Assembly: GCF_963583255.1 (NCBI RefSeq)
Contig: NC_084817.1
Location: 7,880,121 to 7,944,120 of the forward strand
Reading direction: 5' to 3'
Source of the DNA: Pyrus communis
Lineage: Eukaryota; Streptophyta; Magnoliopsida; Rosales; Rosaceae
DNA length: 64,000 nucleotides
The notes beneath the pieces were generated by a model. That model did not search any database, was not told the origin of the DNA, and saw only the letters and a program-made list of their open reading frames with translations. Numbering within the stretch: position 1 is the stretch's first letter; each line of letters starts with the position of its first letter. Positions 20,105 through 32,745 of this stretch are shown piece by piece. The translations under genes were made by a program, and so were the position numbers.

Positions 20105-23100
20105 TTATTTGGAGGGAACCCAGCATCCATGCAGTCCATATGGAAGACCATAGGGGAACTTTGCCCTGGCAATCTCTTCAAACGTTGATCCATCTAACAG
20201 CAATGCATATCCATCTCCATTTTTCTCACTAATCATCGAGATTACAACACCTATATCATGTACGCATAAATGTCTTAGAAATCATTCCAAATAAAGAGTT
20301 ATTAACCTACATCATGTACACATAAATGTCTTAGAAATCATTCCAAATAAAAAGTAATAACTCTTCTTTTTTAAGTATTCTAATTGTAAGCAATTTCTTT
20401 ATAAAATTAAGGTGATGTTGATATTTAGTTTTAAATATCACTGAAAAGTGCCTTTAAGAGTTTTAAAATTTGGCTTGATTTTGATTTTTAGTTTTCAAGT
20501 ATGATAATCTCACCATCATCTTCTTCAGTTGCCCCGGGACGGGCAACAAAGAACGGCTCGGATGGCACTGCTCCCTCCTCGTACCAATTCTTAGCTTTCT
20601 TCTCTACCAAATCAATCTGCAATTACATATATTCAAAGAATTTGAGTGAGAAACTAGCTCAAAACCGCTGATGATATAATACAACGTGGAAAATGGAAGT
20701 AGTGCATGTAATTTTGTAACTTTAATTAATAATACCTTGGTGAGGGTGTTAGGGAAGTTACACGGGCGCTGAGCCCCGCAAGCATAAGCGTATCTGTATT
20801 TTTTGCCCAGATAAGCAGGGTTTATGCTGCACATGTCCATCCCTCTTCCATGCTCATTTGGGTCTAGTGCTGCCTCCAATTTTCCATATGGACTCCCATC
20901 CAGTGGTATCTTGAACCTACCAACCCTGAATTTCCATCAAAAGAATAATAACAAATTAATAGCTAGCTCCAATTTAGGTCACATATATGGTTAATTTTGA
21001 CAGAATTTTTGTTCGAATATATTAAACATGATAAAGAATTCCCAGTCTCGCAAGATCATGTTATGTATTGATTTATATAAGACGAGTAGTCATATCATGT
21101 ACGTACTGAGCATCTGGTAGTACATCTTTGCCGGTATACAACCGAAGATTCTGAATCTTAAGCTTATCCAGAATCGTGGTGTCAGCGTTGTGCTCACAAC
21201 AATCGGCAATGATAGCAGTAACCCTACCATCCTCATCTGTCTCCTCATAAGCATTAATGAAATGGAACGTAATGTACAATGGAACTTCCACACTTGTCAC
21301 CTTCAGAACAAAGGAATTGCATACAAATAATAAATCGAAAGATCAAAAAACATACTAATTAGTACACAAAATATCAGATGGGTAGTAACTTACAACGTTG
21401 CCACTAGCTTTACACATGACATGCATAAACGCCTTAGAGTCAGGGTGCCACTCAAACTTGTACAAGGGAGTGGGCTCGGCCTTGAGCAAATTCCCAGCAC
21501 AATACCTCAGTGGCATTTCGGGCACAATGATGTAGTGCTCGGTCACAGGGAAAGAGTGCACCCAACCAGGAGCCGGTCCACGGCTACAATCAACCCGCCC
21601 GATCACCTTCCTCTCATTAGTACCCGGCTCCATCCTGACCGCTAAATACCCCGGCTTGATTAAATCCGGCAACAAAGTCAAAAACTCGGTATCGGTCACA
21701 ATAGGATGTGCCGAGTGTATCAAACCACCCAATGTGTCACTGTACTCAAATTTTCCTAAAGTGTCCAACGTGGTCGGGTCAATCACTATTGATCCTTTCT
21801 GGGTTTCTGTGAGGCACACAACCCGACCATCGCCTAGCTTAACCACTCCGGTGTTGGCGTTGTCAGTCAACGATGTACCAGAGAATAAGTTGGCTAGTTC
21901 TCCAATATAAGATAGGAAATTGGCCGGCTTAGGGACCTCAGAGAATTCACGGAAACATATTTTTTGGTTCTTCATGGCAGCTGTGTAGGCCTCGGATTCG
22001 ATCTGGCGGTGGCCAGCAGTGAGGCGGCCGTCGTGGAAGTGGAGTTTGGCGAGCATGGCATAGCCGTCAAAGAGGTGGCGGAAGTTGTAGTCCCCAACGT
22101 GCCACAGCCCTGGACCATTTCTTAGGTACGTACCTTTCTGCATGTGACATTAAGTTAATTATGAGCTAGCTATATATTCAGCAAATGTTCACCCTTTATA
22201 ATAAAATGGTGCCTGATTAATTTGGATCTATTTGTCTACAAATAACTGTAGATAGAAGTATGAGAAAAATGATTAGGAATGAGACAAATAGTTGGTAATA
22301 AATAAATAGTAAAAGAAATGGACAAGGCCAACGTCATATTACATTCTTGTCGATGAATTATATAGCATTTTAAAAGTAATTAAAGTCGGGAATATTTGTA
22401 CTTGGCCAGCAGGCCCAGTGCCACATTTGTCTGATGCATTATGTGGCGATCGACAGTAAGTTGATTAATTCATTATCAGACTTAGTGTAGCTTAATTAAT
22501 CATATACTGTCACTTAGTGCTACATTTTAGTGATATTCTTTTTTTCATTTGTAAGTGATAGATCTTAGGTTCAATTATCGTCAAAAGCAAATTTGAACTA
22601 CATTATTGTTAATTCAATGTTAGGTTAAGCTAACCTCTCTCCCTCTCTTAATATAAATGATATCATTGTTCAAAATTAATCATATACTAGCACTAGCATT
22701 TAGCAAGAAGACACACGCGTCATCAAGGACAAATCTTCTTTCTATGTGCGTGGTAGGTAGGCCTCTCACTACGAAGCAAGAAAGGTTAGAAAAGCAGGAT
22801 CAAATTAGTGGGAATAAGAAAAGGGTTGGTTTTTTTTACAAATTTGCGCTTTCTTCTATTTTTATTTCCTGCAAGTTTCTGAGTAAAGTTGTAAACTTAC
22901 ATTATTTTGGCTTACAACATCGTACCGTATTTTGATCCTTTATTTTTGACCTAACCCTAATATATATATATATATATATATATATAGATTGAGTTCTTAT
23001 TGGGTGTATTTGATATTTTGAATAAATTTTTTTTTATTGTATGGCAACAGAAGATACGATGTGCTATGAATTTGAACAATTTATCATGGTGAATCTCAAA

Positions 23101-23527
23101 TAAATTTGTAGTTTAGATTTAGTAACAAGGAATCATCATCAGCAACAATTCTTTGATAGAATAAACCAAGAATTATGTACATGAAATTAATTAATGAACG
23201 ATCACATACCAGCCACAATGGTATTTCTCCTTGGACAAGCAGCTCTCCTTCCCATCTCTCCTGCCGCACACTCGTCCATGCTACGTGACTCCTGTCGTAA
23301 CCATCACCACTCTCTTCTTTTGGGGGTGGATGAGCTATTGCGGGCAATGGTGGACTTGCTACGTTTGTGGACACCAAGCTGCGACCATTGTGCTTTTTTC
23401 CGGTATTGTTCAAGTTCTTTTTTAAGGGATTAAACCCACCTTTTATATTATTTGAGTTCTCAGAAACGGCAGCTGTTGGCAGCAAAGAGAAGTTTCCAGT
23501 AGCGCCTGAAAATGTTATGGAGGCCAT
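20105..23527 (-). CDS. CCD8: Carotenoid cleavage dioxygenase 8 (carlactone synthase)
   Basis: Six exons on the minus strand: 23527-23210, 22137-21394, 21300-21107, 20925-20736, 20616-20514 and 20250-20105. All have GT-AG introns and join in frame to 564 residues, the usual CCD8 length. CCD8 is plastidial and converts 9-cis-beta-apo-10'-carotenal to carlactone, the strigolactone precursor controlling branching and mycorrhizal signalling. Diagnostic blocks: SHVAWTSVRQERWEGEL (exon 1), TYLRNGPGLWHVGDYNFRHL, DNANTGVVKLGDGRVVCLTE, GMDMCSINPAYLGKKYRYAY, YGLPYGLHGCWVP. The four iron-binding histidines are present, near residues 250 (SAHP), 300 (WVHSF), 367 (TFHF) and 557 (GLHG). The first 50-odd residues are Ser/Asn/Lys-rich with few acids, as in a transit peptide. 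Intron 1 (1072 bp) contains a SINE; intron 5 contains a tandem duplication. It looks functional. Confidence 0.95.
20251..20361. repeat. 56-bp tandem duplication in CCD8 intron 5
   Basis: Units 20251-20306 and 20307-20361 share CATAAATGTCTTAGAAATC and ATTCCAAATAAA. The duplication begins at the exon 6 acceptor, so the AG of the acceptor is copied at 20307-20308. Confidence 0.9.
22509..22655 (+). mobile_element. tRNA-derived SINE, copy in CCD8 intron 1
   Basis: It shares TTTTAGTGATATTC, TTTGTAAGTGATAGATCTTAGG, the B-box-like GGTTCAATTATCG and TTTGAACTACATTATT with copies at 60131 and 45280. Box A-like and box B-like motifs are about 35 bp apart, as in tRNA-type pol III promoters. Confidence 0.65.
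22964..22987. repeat. AT microsatellite in CCD8 intron 1
   Basis: A run of about twelve TA/AT dinucleotides. Confidence 0.9.
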
Positions 23528-23594
23528 GAAAACTAGTTCAGAACTAAGCAGCTGTGTATTAAGAGTGGGTTAAAGAGTGTGAGGTCAATTGTCC

Positions 23595-23602
23595 TTTATA
23601 TA
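23595..23602 (-). promoter_or_regulatory. TATA box of CCD8
   Basis: Read on the minus strand, TATATAAA lies 68-75 bp before the CCD8 start codon. With the usual 30-bp offset this predicts a 5' leader of roughly 35-45 nt. Confidence 0.7.
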
Positions 23603-25516
23603 GAGGAGGGTCGGCAGGGAAAGATTGCAAATAGGGCAAGTTAACTAATTGGAAACAAGTGTCCTATGCATTCCCATTTGGAATCTTCATTGGTGGAATT
23701 CCCCTTCACTAGCTGACATGGCTGTTTTGTATGCATATTTTTTCAAGGAAAACCTAAAATAGAGAAGATGGGCATACCAATATGCTTCCGTTGGTGGTTT
23801 GACTAAAGACAACCTTATATTGAATGGGTGCTCTAGTTAACCGAGCTACAAGAGCTTATTACTATGACATATAGCTTACCCTTTTTTATGTTATAATATT
23901 TGTGAGAAGTCGATGATGTTTTAGAGCAGTTGCAGAAATCAATTATATCTATGAATCCTAGTGCAAGTTTGACATTCACTGATCCTTCTTTTCCCTAACT
24001 AACGTTTTAACATAATAGCACTATCATTTGTCGAAAAAAAAAAAAAGGTCATATCAATATTTTTATTTATTTGAAAAAATTAGCTAGATACCTCCAAATT
24101 AATTATTATATTATTTTGTTAAGGGAAATAAATTAAGATTGCACATAAGAAGAACTCAAAATGACAGTACAAATATATAGTAAGAGTAATATTATTATAA
24201 TTTATACAGTAACTGGTAATTATTGGAAATCACATACGTTACGTGTAATTTGTCTCATATAATCTACATGATTAAATCGACCGTATGGCTAACTTCTTAA
24301 ATTTTCTTTGTACGCGACAATTAACAAGAAGTTTTCTTATTTGTCTTGATGTGATGGTTTGATAAAATATCTAAGGATAATGCTAAGGAGAAATTATGTG
24401 TAGACAAAATTTTGTAAATCAAATGATATGGAAGTTGATGATTGAATTATTATATAAACGTTGATTAATGTGTTTATTTCTTATTAGTGACAAATTTAAT
24501 TTCTAAATAAAATGTACAAATTTAGTTTACCAAACATTACTTAATATCCAAACATCAAAAGGTTTCGAATCCATTTACAACTCACATGGAATCTAAATTT
24601 TTTTTATTAAATCTTTTGTCCATTGTGTACTTCGAGAGTGACGTTAAGGAAACCTTCAAGAAATACTTTAAATGTAGCATACAAGTAATGGTATTTCTAG
24701 CCCTTTTCATACATCAATTTTATTTTTATACTTATGTGCCATATTTTTGCAGCCAATGACCATTATGTTGCTGGACGTGCGTACAAAAGGGGAAGCCGTC
24801 ATACTAATTCTTTTATTTATGCCTGAATATTTCGTTAGCATCTCAAAATTTATTCAATTTATTTTGTATGTCCAAAGCTAACTTTGAGATAAATTACACA
24901 CACGGATATGTTATAATTTCATAAACATATATTCTGCTTCCTTCTAACAACAAATCTTGGACGGTCACACATAAAGTTAAATCAAACATTATGAAAGTGA
25001 TAATTTAAGTAAAAGTGATAGTGATAATTCATGGATACAAAAAAACACGATTACAACACAATTACAATTACAGGTGTGCCAACTGAGTAGAACTTTTTCA
25101 ATGACAAAATCCTGGATTCGGAGAGAATAAGCATATAAGCAAACTTAATTAATCCCCTATATGGAAACCATGGACATACAAGAACCATAAGTATACATTT
25201 GCCACAATAGATTAATGGTGGAAAATTCAAAATCTAGGAACACAAAAGCAATCTCTAAGAAGCGAGGCCACACAAAATGATGGGCGGCACAAACATACAC
25301 AAAACGCTGCTAAACCAGAAAGAATTCACCATCAGCTTATATCCACAACGCCGAAGTGGGGCGTGCTGATCCGGACCATTTGCAACGCCACCGGATCTAC
25401 ACCAGCCACGACCTAATCAAGGTGTATTTGTCATATACTTGGTCATGGACAACAATTCAATCATAGATCTTTTCATGGGTTTGCAACCATCACCAATCAA
25501 TCTAGATTCGTAACAA
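23603..25516. other. CCD8 upstream region and intergenic DNA
   Basis: No gene is visible. The proximal part must carry the CCD8 promoter. A MITE copy sits at 24373-24541. The rest is AT-rich with scattered A and T runs. Confidence 0.5.
24373..24541 (+). mobile_element. MITE family with AATGCTA ends, copy 1
   Basis: It shares a core (TGATTGAATTATTA...GTTGATTAATGTGTTTATTTC, then TAGTTTAC) with 58065-58236 (+), and more weakly with 51370-51530 (-) and 50437-50608. No coding capacity. Confidence 0.55.
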
Positions 25517-26450
25517 TTAGGGTGTATTTGTTGCATCGGACTATCTCGGACTGGACTAGCTTCAAGGATTACGCTGAACTGACTTAGATTAGACTAAATT
25601 GGACTAACTTAGTGAAGTGTTTGGTGCAATGTCGGACTAAAATAAAAAATTTTATAACTCTTAAATTTTTATTATTTTTAATTCATTTTTAAATTATAAA
25701 AATATCTTCTGCATTAGAACTTTTTTTTTTAAAAAATATTTTGCAGCTTCCCCCTACTCATTTCTGGAAGGAGCTTCCCCTTTCTCTCTCGCAACCGCTT
25801 CCCCTTTTCCTCTTTCTCACAACTTTGCAGATGACACATCTCTCCCTCTTCACTTTCTCTCACATATTCACTTCCTTTTTCTCCCTTTTAGTGCAAAGGT
25901 ATCGTTGCTCATCCCACTCGTCGTCGACAAAAACTCCCCCTCTCACAGCTAAGCAAAACGAACAAATAAAAAAAAAAATCAACAGATCCCATAGCAAGAT
26001 TTGAATTTTGGTGGTACTAGAACAACTAATGTGCAGCTGATGGAACGATAGATGCACAACGATTCTGTAAATTTTTTTTTTTTTTTTTTTTTCGAATTCT
26101 TGGTTGGATTTTTGAAAATGGGTTTCAAATTCTGGGTTGTTTCGAATTTTGGGTCAAATTCTGTGTTTCAGACTACGCTATCTGGTTTTGAAAATGGTTG
26201 AGTAAGTGAGGAAGAAGAAGACGGAACGGGCGAAGCTGTGAGAGATGAAGCGAAGCTCATTGGTCTTAGCAATCCGCCCAAAATTGGGGGGGGGGGTCTC
26301 GCTAAGAACCTTTAGCGAACCCGTTAGTCCATGCGAGTCCCACTTTATCCCATTAAAGTTAGTCCCTGCTGAAACCAAACACATGCTTACACAAAAACTT
26401 AATCTAGTCTAGTCTAGTGAAAGCTAGAAAGGGCAAACAAACACACCTTT
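25517..26450. mobile_element. Non-autonomous hAT-like element
   Basis: The left end AGGGTGTATTTGTT and the reverse-complemented right end AAGGTGTGTTTGTTTG are inverted. Both ends are followed by runs of GGACTA/GACTAGA motifs (25545-25640; 26300-26425). The interior has a CT-rich stretch, a T-run at 26070 and no transposase. The target duplication was not resolved. Confidence 0.5.
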
Positions 26451-26629
26451 ATAGTCCTTGGAGGTGGATTGGACTGGAATCTGAAGCAAGGAAGCGGTTT
26501 AGCCACTAAAACGTCGGGGGCGCACGACCACTGTGGAAACTAACTGGTAAGATGGGGCTTCAACCGACCACAAGCATAAGTCCAACTTAATCCCACAAAT
26601 TTATCTGGAAATGATAATGTGATGGTTTT

Positions 26630-26933
26630 TGTAATAATAACAAAGATAATGATCCAAAGGGCACATATGTAGCTACTTGTCGACATATAAGATAGGTTGT
26701 TATAAGGATTGTAATAGGTAGTTATAAGGATTTTATAATCTTATCTAGGTTGTTAGCTTTCACTACAAGATTAGAAAACTGTTAAAAACAGTACATGTGT
26801 ACACTGTAAAGATTACTCCATCATAAAGGAAGATACAAGCTTTCTCTCTCAAACACTCTCGAGCTCTATCTATCTCTCTTTGTTTTTTGCATATTCTTTC
26901 CTCATCTGCATCAATATTTCTTCAATCTTCACA
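26630..26933 (+). repeat. Copia-1 5' LTR
   Basis: 304 bp, TG...CA, sharing GACATATAAGATAGG, GATTAGAAAACTG and CTTCAATCTTCACA with 35136-35450. Confidence 0.9.
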
Positions 26934-27132
26934 TGGTATCATCGCCGGGACTGGTGCTTCTGCGAAACTTCTACACTTTGATTTCTTTTCTAAACCCTCT
27001 AGTTTGATAAGCATTTGTGACAAATTGGGATTCTTTGAAGTGTCAAATCGCCAAAAAATAAGGTGTTCTTCTGTTGCACGCCAACTGCTTAATTAAAGTT
27101 CTTAGTGACAAAGATTTATTCTTTCTGCAACA

Positions 27133-28473
27133 ATGGTTACAACTGCTCAATTACAGATTGTACAACCTCCTATTACGAGCCTAATTCCGACTGTTTCTAC
27201 ATCTGTAACAGTCAAGTAGGATGATTCCAGCTACCTTACATAAAGTTTTCAGATCATGCTCCTGTTGGAAGGACATGGTATATTGGGTTTCATCGATGAT
27301 CAAAGAAATGCCTATAGAGGTTTATTGATGACTTAAACATCGAAAGAGTAGAAACTGATCTGTATCAAGTCCGAAAAATGCACGATCATGCCCTGATGTA
27401 ACTTCTCACAACAACTTTGTCTCCTACTGCAATTTCGTGTATACTTGGAAGCACGAGTTCTCATGACATGTGGGTAAATCTCAAGGAACAATTTTCTACA
27501 GTAACCAAAGCTACCATCTTTTAGATGAAAACGGAGCTTCAAAACATTAAGAAAGAGTTTGATTCAGTAACTGTGTATCTTTAGAAGATCAAAGATGTAA
27601 AAGACCATCTTGCAGTAGCTGAAGTCACATTTGAAGATGATGATGTTATCATTCTTGCTCTCAAGGGGCTCTCCGTATAATATAACACATTTTGCCATGT
27701 TATTTGAGGAAGGGACAGTGGTATTACTCTTAAAGATTTCAGATCACAATTGCTGAAGAAGTTATTATTAGTCAATCTTTTGAGACTTCCTTGAACTTTG
27801 AGACTGTAATGGCTGTTTGTGTTTAACCAGATAAAGGGAAAGCGCTGGTTCTTGATAGTCATCCATCTCAATCACAGTTTTTTGCTAGTTTGGATGTTTA
27901 AGTCAAGAGTATAATTTAATGGTGGATCAAGTTCTCAAGGGCATAATTCAAGCCCTAGGTCAACTCTAAATTATGAATCATCAAACAATCATTAGGTTAA
28001 TTCTTACAATTTTGGTGGTTACAAAGGCTCTAACTTCAGAGAAAAAAAGGAAGAGGCAGGTTTCCATACAATAGCGGTCAAAGATCTAATGTTCCCAATT
28101 CGAGTTCTGGAATTTTTGGCACTCCAAAACCTTATTAGCATTCATGTCCTGAGCATCCCACTGAGATTCCAACTTGTCAAATCTACAACAAAAGAGGTCA
28201 TGTTACATCAAATTATTTTCAAAGGTATAACAATTCAACCACTGACATCACATTTCAATGTCAAATTTGTTGGAAGTTTGGACATTTAGCCACTTAATGC
28301 TATCACAGAAACAATTTTGCATATCAAGGAAGACCACATCTCTTAATCTCATTGCAATGTATGTTAATCACAATCCAATTGCACCACTTGAGCAATATTG
28401 GGTTGCAGATATTGGTGCAACATCTCATATGACATCTGAGCTTGCAAATTTGGACTTGGTTGTAACTTATTAA
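27133..28473 (+). pseudogene. Copia-1 gag and protease remnant
   Basis: Fragments of gag (LLEGHGILGFIDD near 27256-27296), a zinc-knuckle trace (near 28260-28310) and the protease block EQYWVADIGATSHMT near 28390-28433 lie in different frames with many stops. The protease has D-I-G where active enzymes have D-S-G. Confidence 0.75.
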
Positions 28474-28789
28474 GGAAATGATATGATAACCACGGCTAGT
28501 GGTGCGGGTTTGAGCATTTCCAATATTGGCACATCAAAATTAGTAACTCTTACACATACTTTCACATTGAGAAATGTATTGCATGCTCATAGGATATCAC
28601 AACATCTGCTATCTATTTATCAACTGTGCAAGGATAATCAATGTAGATTCATATGTGATGATATTTCTTTTTGGGTTCAATACAAAATCGTAGGGAAAAT
28701 TCTTCTCAAGGGACTATGTAGAGCTGGTCATTATCCTATTCCATTTAATCCTCTATCTTCACAGAAACTATCACCTGCATCCTCACTTT

Positions 28790-29603
28790 TACATGCATGT
28801 TACCATATAAAACCAATTAGCAAAAGCTTATGGCACAAAAAAACTAGGACATCAATCCAATGCTACCACCTCTACAACATTGCAACACACTAAGATTTCT
28901 GCATTCACAGATATATGTCCAACTATATGTATACCTTGTATAGAAGGAAAATTTACTAAACTACCATTTTTTTTTATCCTCTCAAGTAAGTCTGTACATC
29001 CTCTAGAAGCGATACACAGTGATCTATGGGGTCATGCCCCTGTATTGTCATTTGAAGGCTATAAATACTATGTTAGCTTTGTTAATGAATGTACTAGATA
29101 CACATGAGTTTTCCCGATGAATAATAAATAAGAAGTTTGTGCGATTTTTGTTCAGTTCTATACTTTTTTGTGTACTTAATTTACTGCACAAATTAAAAAA
29201 TTTCAAAGTGATTGTGGTTGTGAATATACAAGCATAAGGTTTCAAACCTTTCTTACCTCAAAAGGCATTTTACACTAAAAATCTTGCCAATACACTCTAG
29301 AACAAAATGGAATGGCAAAGAGAAAACATAGACATATTGTGGAAACTACCACTACATTACGCCAAATTGCTGAACTACCATCAAAATTTTGGTTCAATGC
29401 TTATGTCACTGCCACATATCTGATTAATAGAATGCCATGTGTTGTTCTTAAAATGTAACCTCCTTATACCTTACTCTTTGGTAAAGTGCCAGATATTACT
29501 CATCCCAAAGTTTTTGGATGTGCATGCTATCCATTGCTTAAACCATACAATACTACAAAACTTCAACCAAAAACAACTTGCATTTTTCTGGGATATGCAG
29601 GAG
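28790..29603 (+). pseudogene. Copia-1 integrase remnant
   Basis: Integrase blocks are readable: CIPCIEGKF of the zinc-binding end, AIHSDLWGHAP and FVNECTRYTW of the core, QSDCGCEY with the second catalytic Asp, EQNGMAKRKHRHIVE, and FGCACYPLLKPY. Several stops and frame shifts interrupt it. It breaks off after IFLGYAG at the nested insertion. Confidence 0.8.
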
Positions 29604-30238
29604 TTAAAAGCTAAATTTGAGCTTTTATTCCCACCCCCCCCCCCCCCCAAAAAACAAAAAAAACCCAACCCAAGCTAAATGTGTGGGCTAAAACTTAAAA
29701 GCCAAAAGAAAGCCAAATTCCGCCCAAATTTTAGCCCATGATTCGGTGTGAGCCCCACCAATTTGAAATCGGGCAGTTTGTGCGCCAAACGCTCCCCACC
29801 CACTCGCCAGATGCACGCGACACACGAGCATTCAGGCCGACTAGGCCCTACCCACGTGGGCATGTCGGCCACATTCCCTAGTTAAGCTAGCAGCTCTTTT
29901 GATCCGACGAATGGAATTAATAGGCCGTTGGTTGATCCAACAGCCTAGATTCAAACTTTTTTTTTTAGTTTTATATTTATATATTTATTGAATCCAATGG
30001 CTAAGATCGAATATAATCAAATCTAATGGTAAAAAAAAAAAAAAAAAAAGATCTAACGGCCCAAATTTAAACCCAACGGCTAAAATAATAAAAAAAAAAT
30101 TATTTAACTCAAAAATCACCCAAAAACTCTATAAATACCTATGTATTTGTTCAAACATCCACACAAAACTCACTTTTCTCCTACAATTCTTCCAATTTTT
30201 CTTTCTACCATTTCTTCCCATTTCCAAATTTTTTAAGA

Positions 30239-31190
30239 TGGCAAAAGAACATGTTAGAGGTCGTAATTGGACTTGTGAAGAAGATGTTACTTTATGTTTG
30301 GCATGAATTTCTATTAGCGAAGATGGTGCCATTGGCACAAATCAAAATAAAAAGGTTTTGTGGGGTAAAATCGTTGATAAGTTCCGTGAAAACTTCAAAA
30401 CCGACCGAAGGGAAGGTGGTGTTGTTTACGATTGGTGGAAGGTTATCAACAAAGAGTGCACTTATGGAAGGGAAGCTTGGAGAGAGCCATGGTTGACATG
30501 GCTAGTGGAAGGAGTGTTGCAGAAATTGTGAGTTTCTTTATTGAGATTTGTCATGTACATAATATTATTTTACAACTAATTGTTTTTATGTATTTTTTGC
30601 ATAAGGTGACAAAGCAATGGTAATTTACAAGATAAGAGTAACACCAAAAGGACAACCTTTTAAGTTGCATCATGCTTGGGATATCCTCAAGGATTGTCCG
30701 AGGTGGGGAAACGATGCAGACCAATAATGGGGAAGATTATTTCAACGTGAACCCGCACCAACAAGTGATGTTAATGAAGGTGTCAATGAATGTATCAATG
30801 AATTGACCCCAACTTCTTCTTTTGCAAGGCCCCTATGAAGAGATAAGCAAAAGGAAGCAAAGAGAAAAGATAAGTCCCAAGATCCGATGAGTGCAAAAAT
30901 TGCTACTGGATTTGCAAGGCTGACCGAAAGCCATATCTCTCGGCAAGAAGAAACGGCCTGATTGCATTTGGCCGAAGGAAGAAGGGGATAGGGAGCAAGA
31001 AAGGTTTGAATGTAATTTCATGATGGAGGACCTCAGCAAATACACTCCAGAGAGGAAAAAATTCTTACGTGATAAGCAAAAGGAAATTTTGCTAAGGCAT
31101 GCCACAAGGAGTATATTTCAAGATAATGATTCATCTCAAGGCTATATCCTAAGTCCACCACCAAGTCAATATGGTGGATATCATTATTAA
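30239..31190 (+). pseudogene. PIF/Harbinger Myb-like accessory protein remnant
   Basis: The start MAKEHVRGRNWTCEEDVTLC and then LWGKIVDKFRENF and EAWREPWLTW match the Myb/SANT-like DNA-binding ORF of plant PIF/Harbinger elements, which partners the transposase at the element ends. Stops appear within 25 codons and later (near 30306 and 30528), followed by frameshifts. The charged C-terminal part (about 30830-31130) is still recognisable. Confidence 0.7.
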
Positions 31191-31564
31191 GTTTATGAAT
31201 TATCGATTGTATTAAGTTTATGTGGTTTATGAATTGTCGTTTGTATTAAATTTATGTGGTTTATTAATTGTCATGTGTATTAAATTTATGGCTTATTAAT
31301 TATTGTTTTTATTAATCTAGATGCCTTCAATAATTATTGTACTTATTATTGCACACTTTGATGTACAATAGATGCATTCAATAATTCAAACGGCATTCAA
31401 TAATTTTGACAATGTACTAGACAAAAGACTTTGCATAAGAAGACACTTCAATTTATTACTAGAAAATACCAACATAGTACACTTAAAATTATTACATAAA
31501 ATAAAAAAATAGCACACTTAAACTTAACACAAGAACACATTAATACACCAACATCATCAACGTT

Positions 31565-32232
31565 CACCTTCTCGGCGCCATATATACTCAACCAAATCTT
31601 TGCGGAGTGTGTCATGACCAAAGAACGTTGATATCGTTGTTTGATCCATGAGTGCCGAAGAATGCTTGCCAAATCCATGTGTCGTAAGACGCCATAACCT
31701 CGAGCACAATGGTTGGTTTGTTATGTCAGCCCTTAAATTGGCTAGCCTAAGCAGTATGACAATTCTTGCACTCCCAATGCATACAATCGAGACTTCCTAT
31801 TATGCCATGGAAGCCTCTTTTGTCTGCTTTACGTAGAAGCCTCTTCAAATCTTCAAGATTTGGCTTGCAGAGGTATGTGGCTCCATATATGGCTTCAATT
31901 GCCTTACACAAGCACTTCAGGTTCTCAATAGCAGTACTTTGTACAAGTCGGCAATACTTGTCAGTTGAGTTTGCAGAGCACCCATTAGCTAGCATCTGAA
32001 ATGCAGATGTGAGCTTTTGATGAGGTGATAGACTTTGTCGGCCTATGACATTTATCTTCCTTGCAAAGTAGTGGTCATGATTGACAACTGCGTTCAAGAT
32101 GGTTTCAAAAAGCTCTCTCCTCATCTGAAACTGCCTCTGAAAATCATGAGCAGGATATCTAGGACGTTCGATGGAATAATCTTTCATCATTCGATCATGA
32201 CACTATTCTTTATCACATTACACAAATGAACG
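31565..32232 (-). pseudogene. PIF/Harbinger transposase remnant
   Basis: The longest open frame runs from 32190 to 31747 and encodes MMKDYSIERPRYP, FRMRRELFE-like text, and RGFHGIIGSLDCMHWECKNC, which carries the first catalytic Asp of the DDE domain. After a stop near 31745, TWIWQAFFGTHGSNNDINVL (second Asp) is still readable. The third catalytic region is deleted; the text jumps to LRKDLVEYIWRREGE, a C-terminal block. It is inactive. Confidence 0.85.
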
Positions 32233-32519
32233 ATCCGTGACAGAACCATGATGGCTAGATTCGACATGGTGCTCATATTGCATAAGTGAGTTTGCAAATT
32301 TGGCTTCTACGTTATTCATTTCTGCATCCGTATTGTCAAGGTTGCTTGGTATTATGTCATCTGCATTGCCAAGCTACACCTTTTTCTATCACCCATTGAT
32401 GAGATATTGAGGATTTTTAGGAAATAAAAACACTTTGAAAGTTGAAAATTTGGTGAATACGTTGTGTGATGGTTTGATATTCAACCTGTGTTTATATAGA
32501 GGATGATTGAAGATTTGTG

Positions 32520-32745
32520 TTTCATATGTGTAGGTGTGTTTCATGCATTTCATGCGTTTTGTATGTATTTGGTATGTGTTTCGTGTGTGTCGCGTGTTTC
32601 ACATGTGTTTTGTGTGTGCTTCATCTCTATCATGTGTTTTGCATGTCTTTCACATGCGTATGTGCTTCACATGTGTTTTGTATGCGCTTCACATGTGTTC
32701 TGTGTGTCTTATGTGTTTCATGTATTTTGTGTTTATACATCTCTA
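32520..32745 (+). repeat. TG-rich degenerate minisatellite
   Basis: Short variants of TGTGTTTCAYGTGTTTTG repeat about a dozen times. Several reading frames stay open through it, giving spurious Cys/Val/Phe-rich frames that are not genes. Confidence 0.8.

Noticed and set aside
25741..26004. An 87-codon CT-rich frame
   Set aside because: It is a low-complexity CTTTCTC tract inside a non-autonomous hAT-like element.
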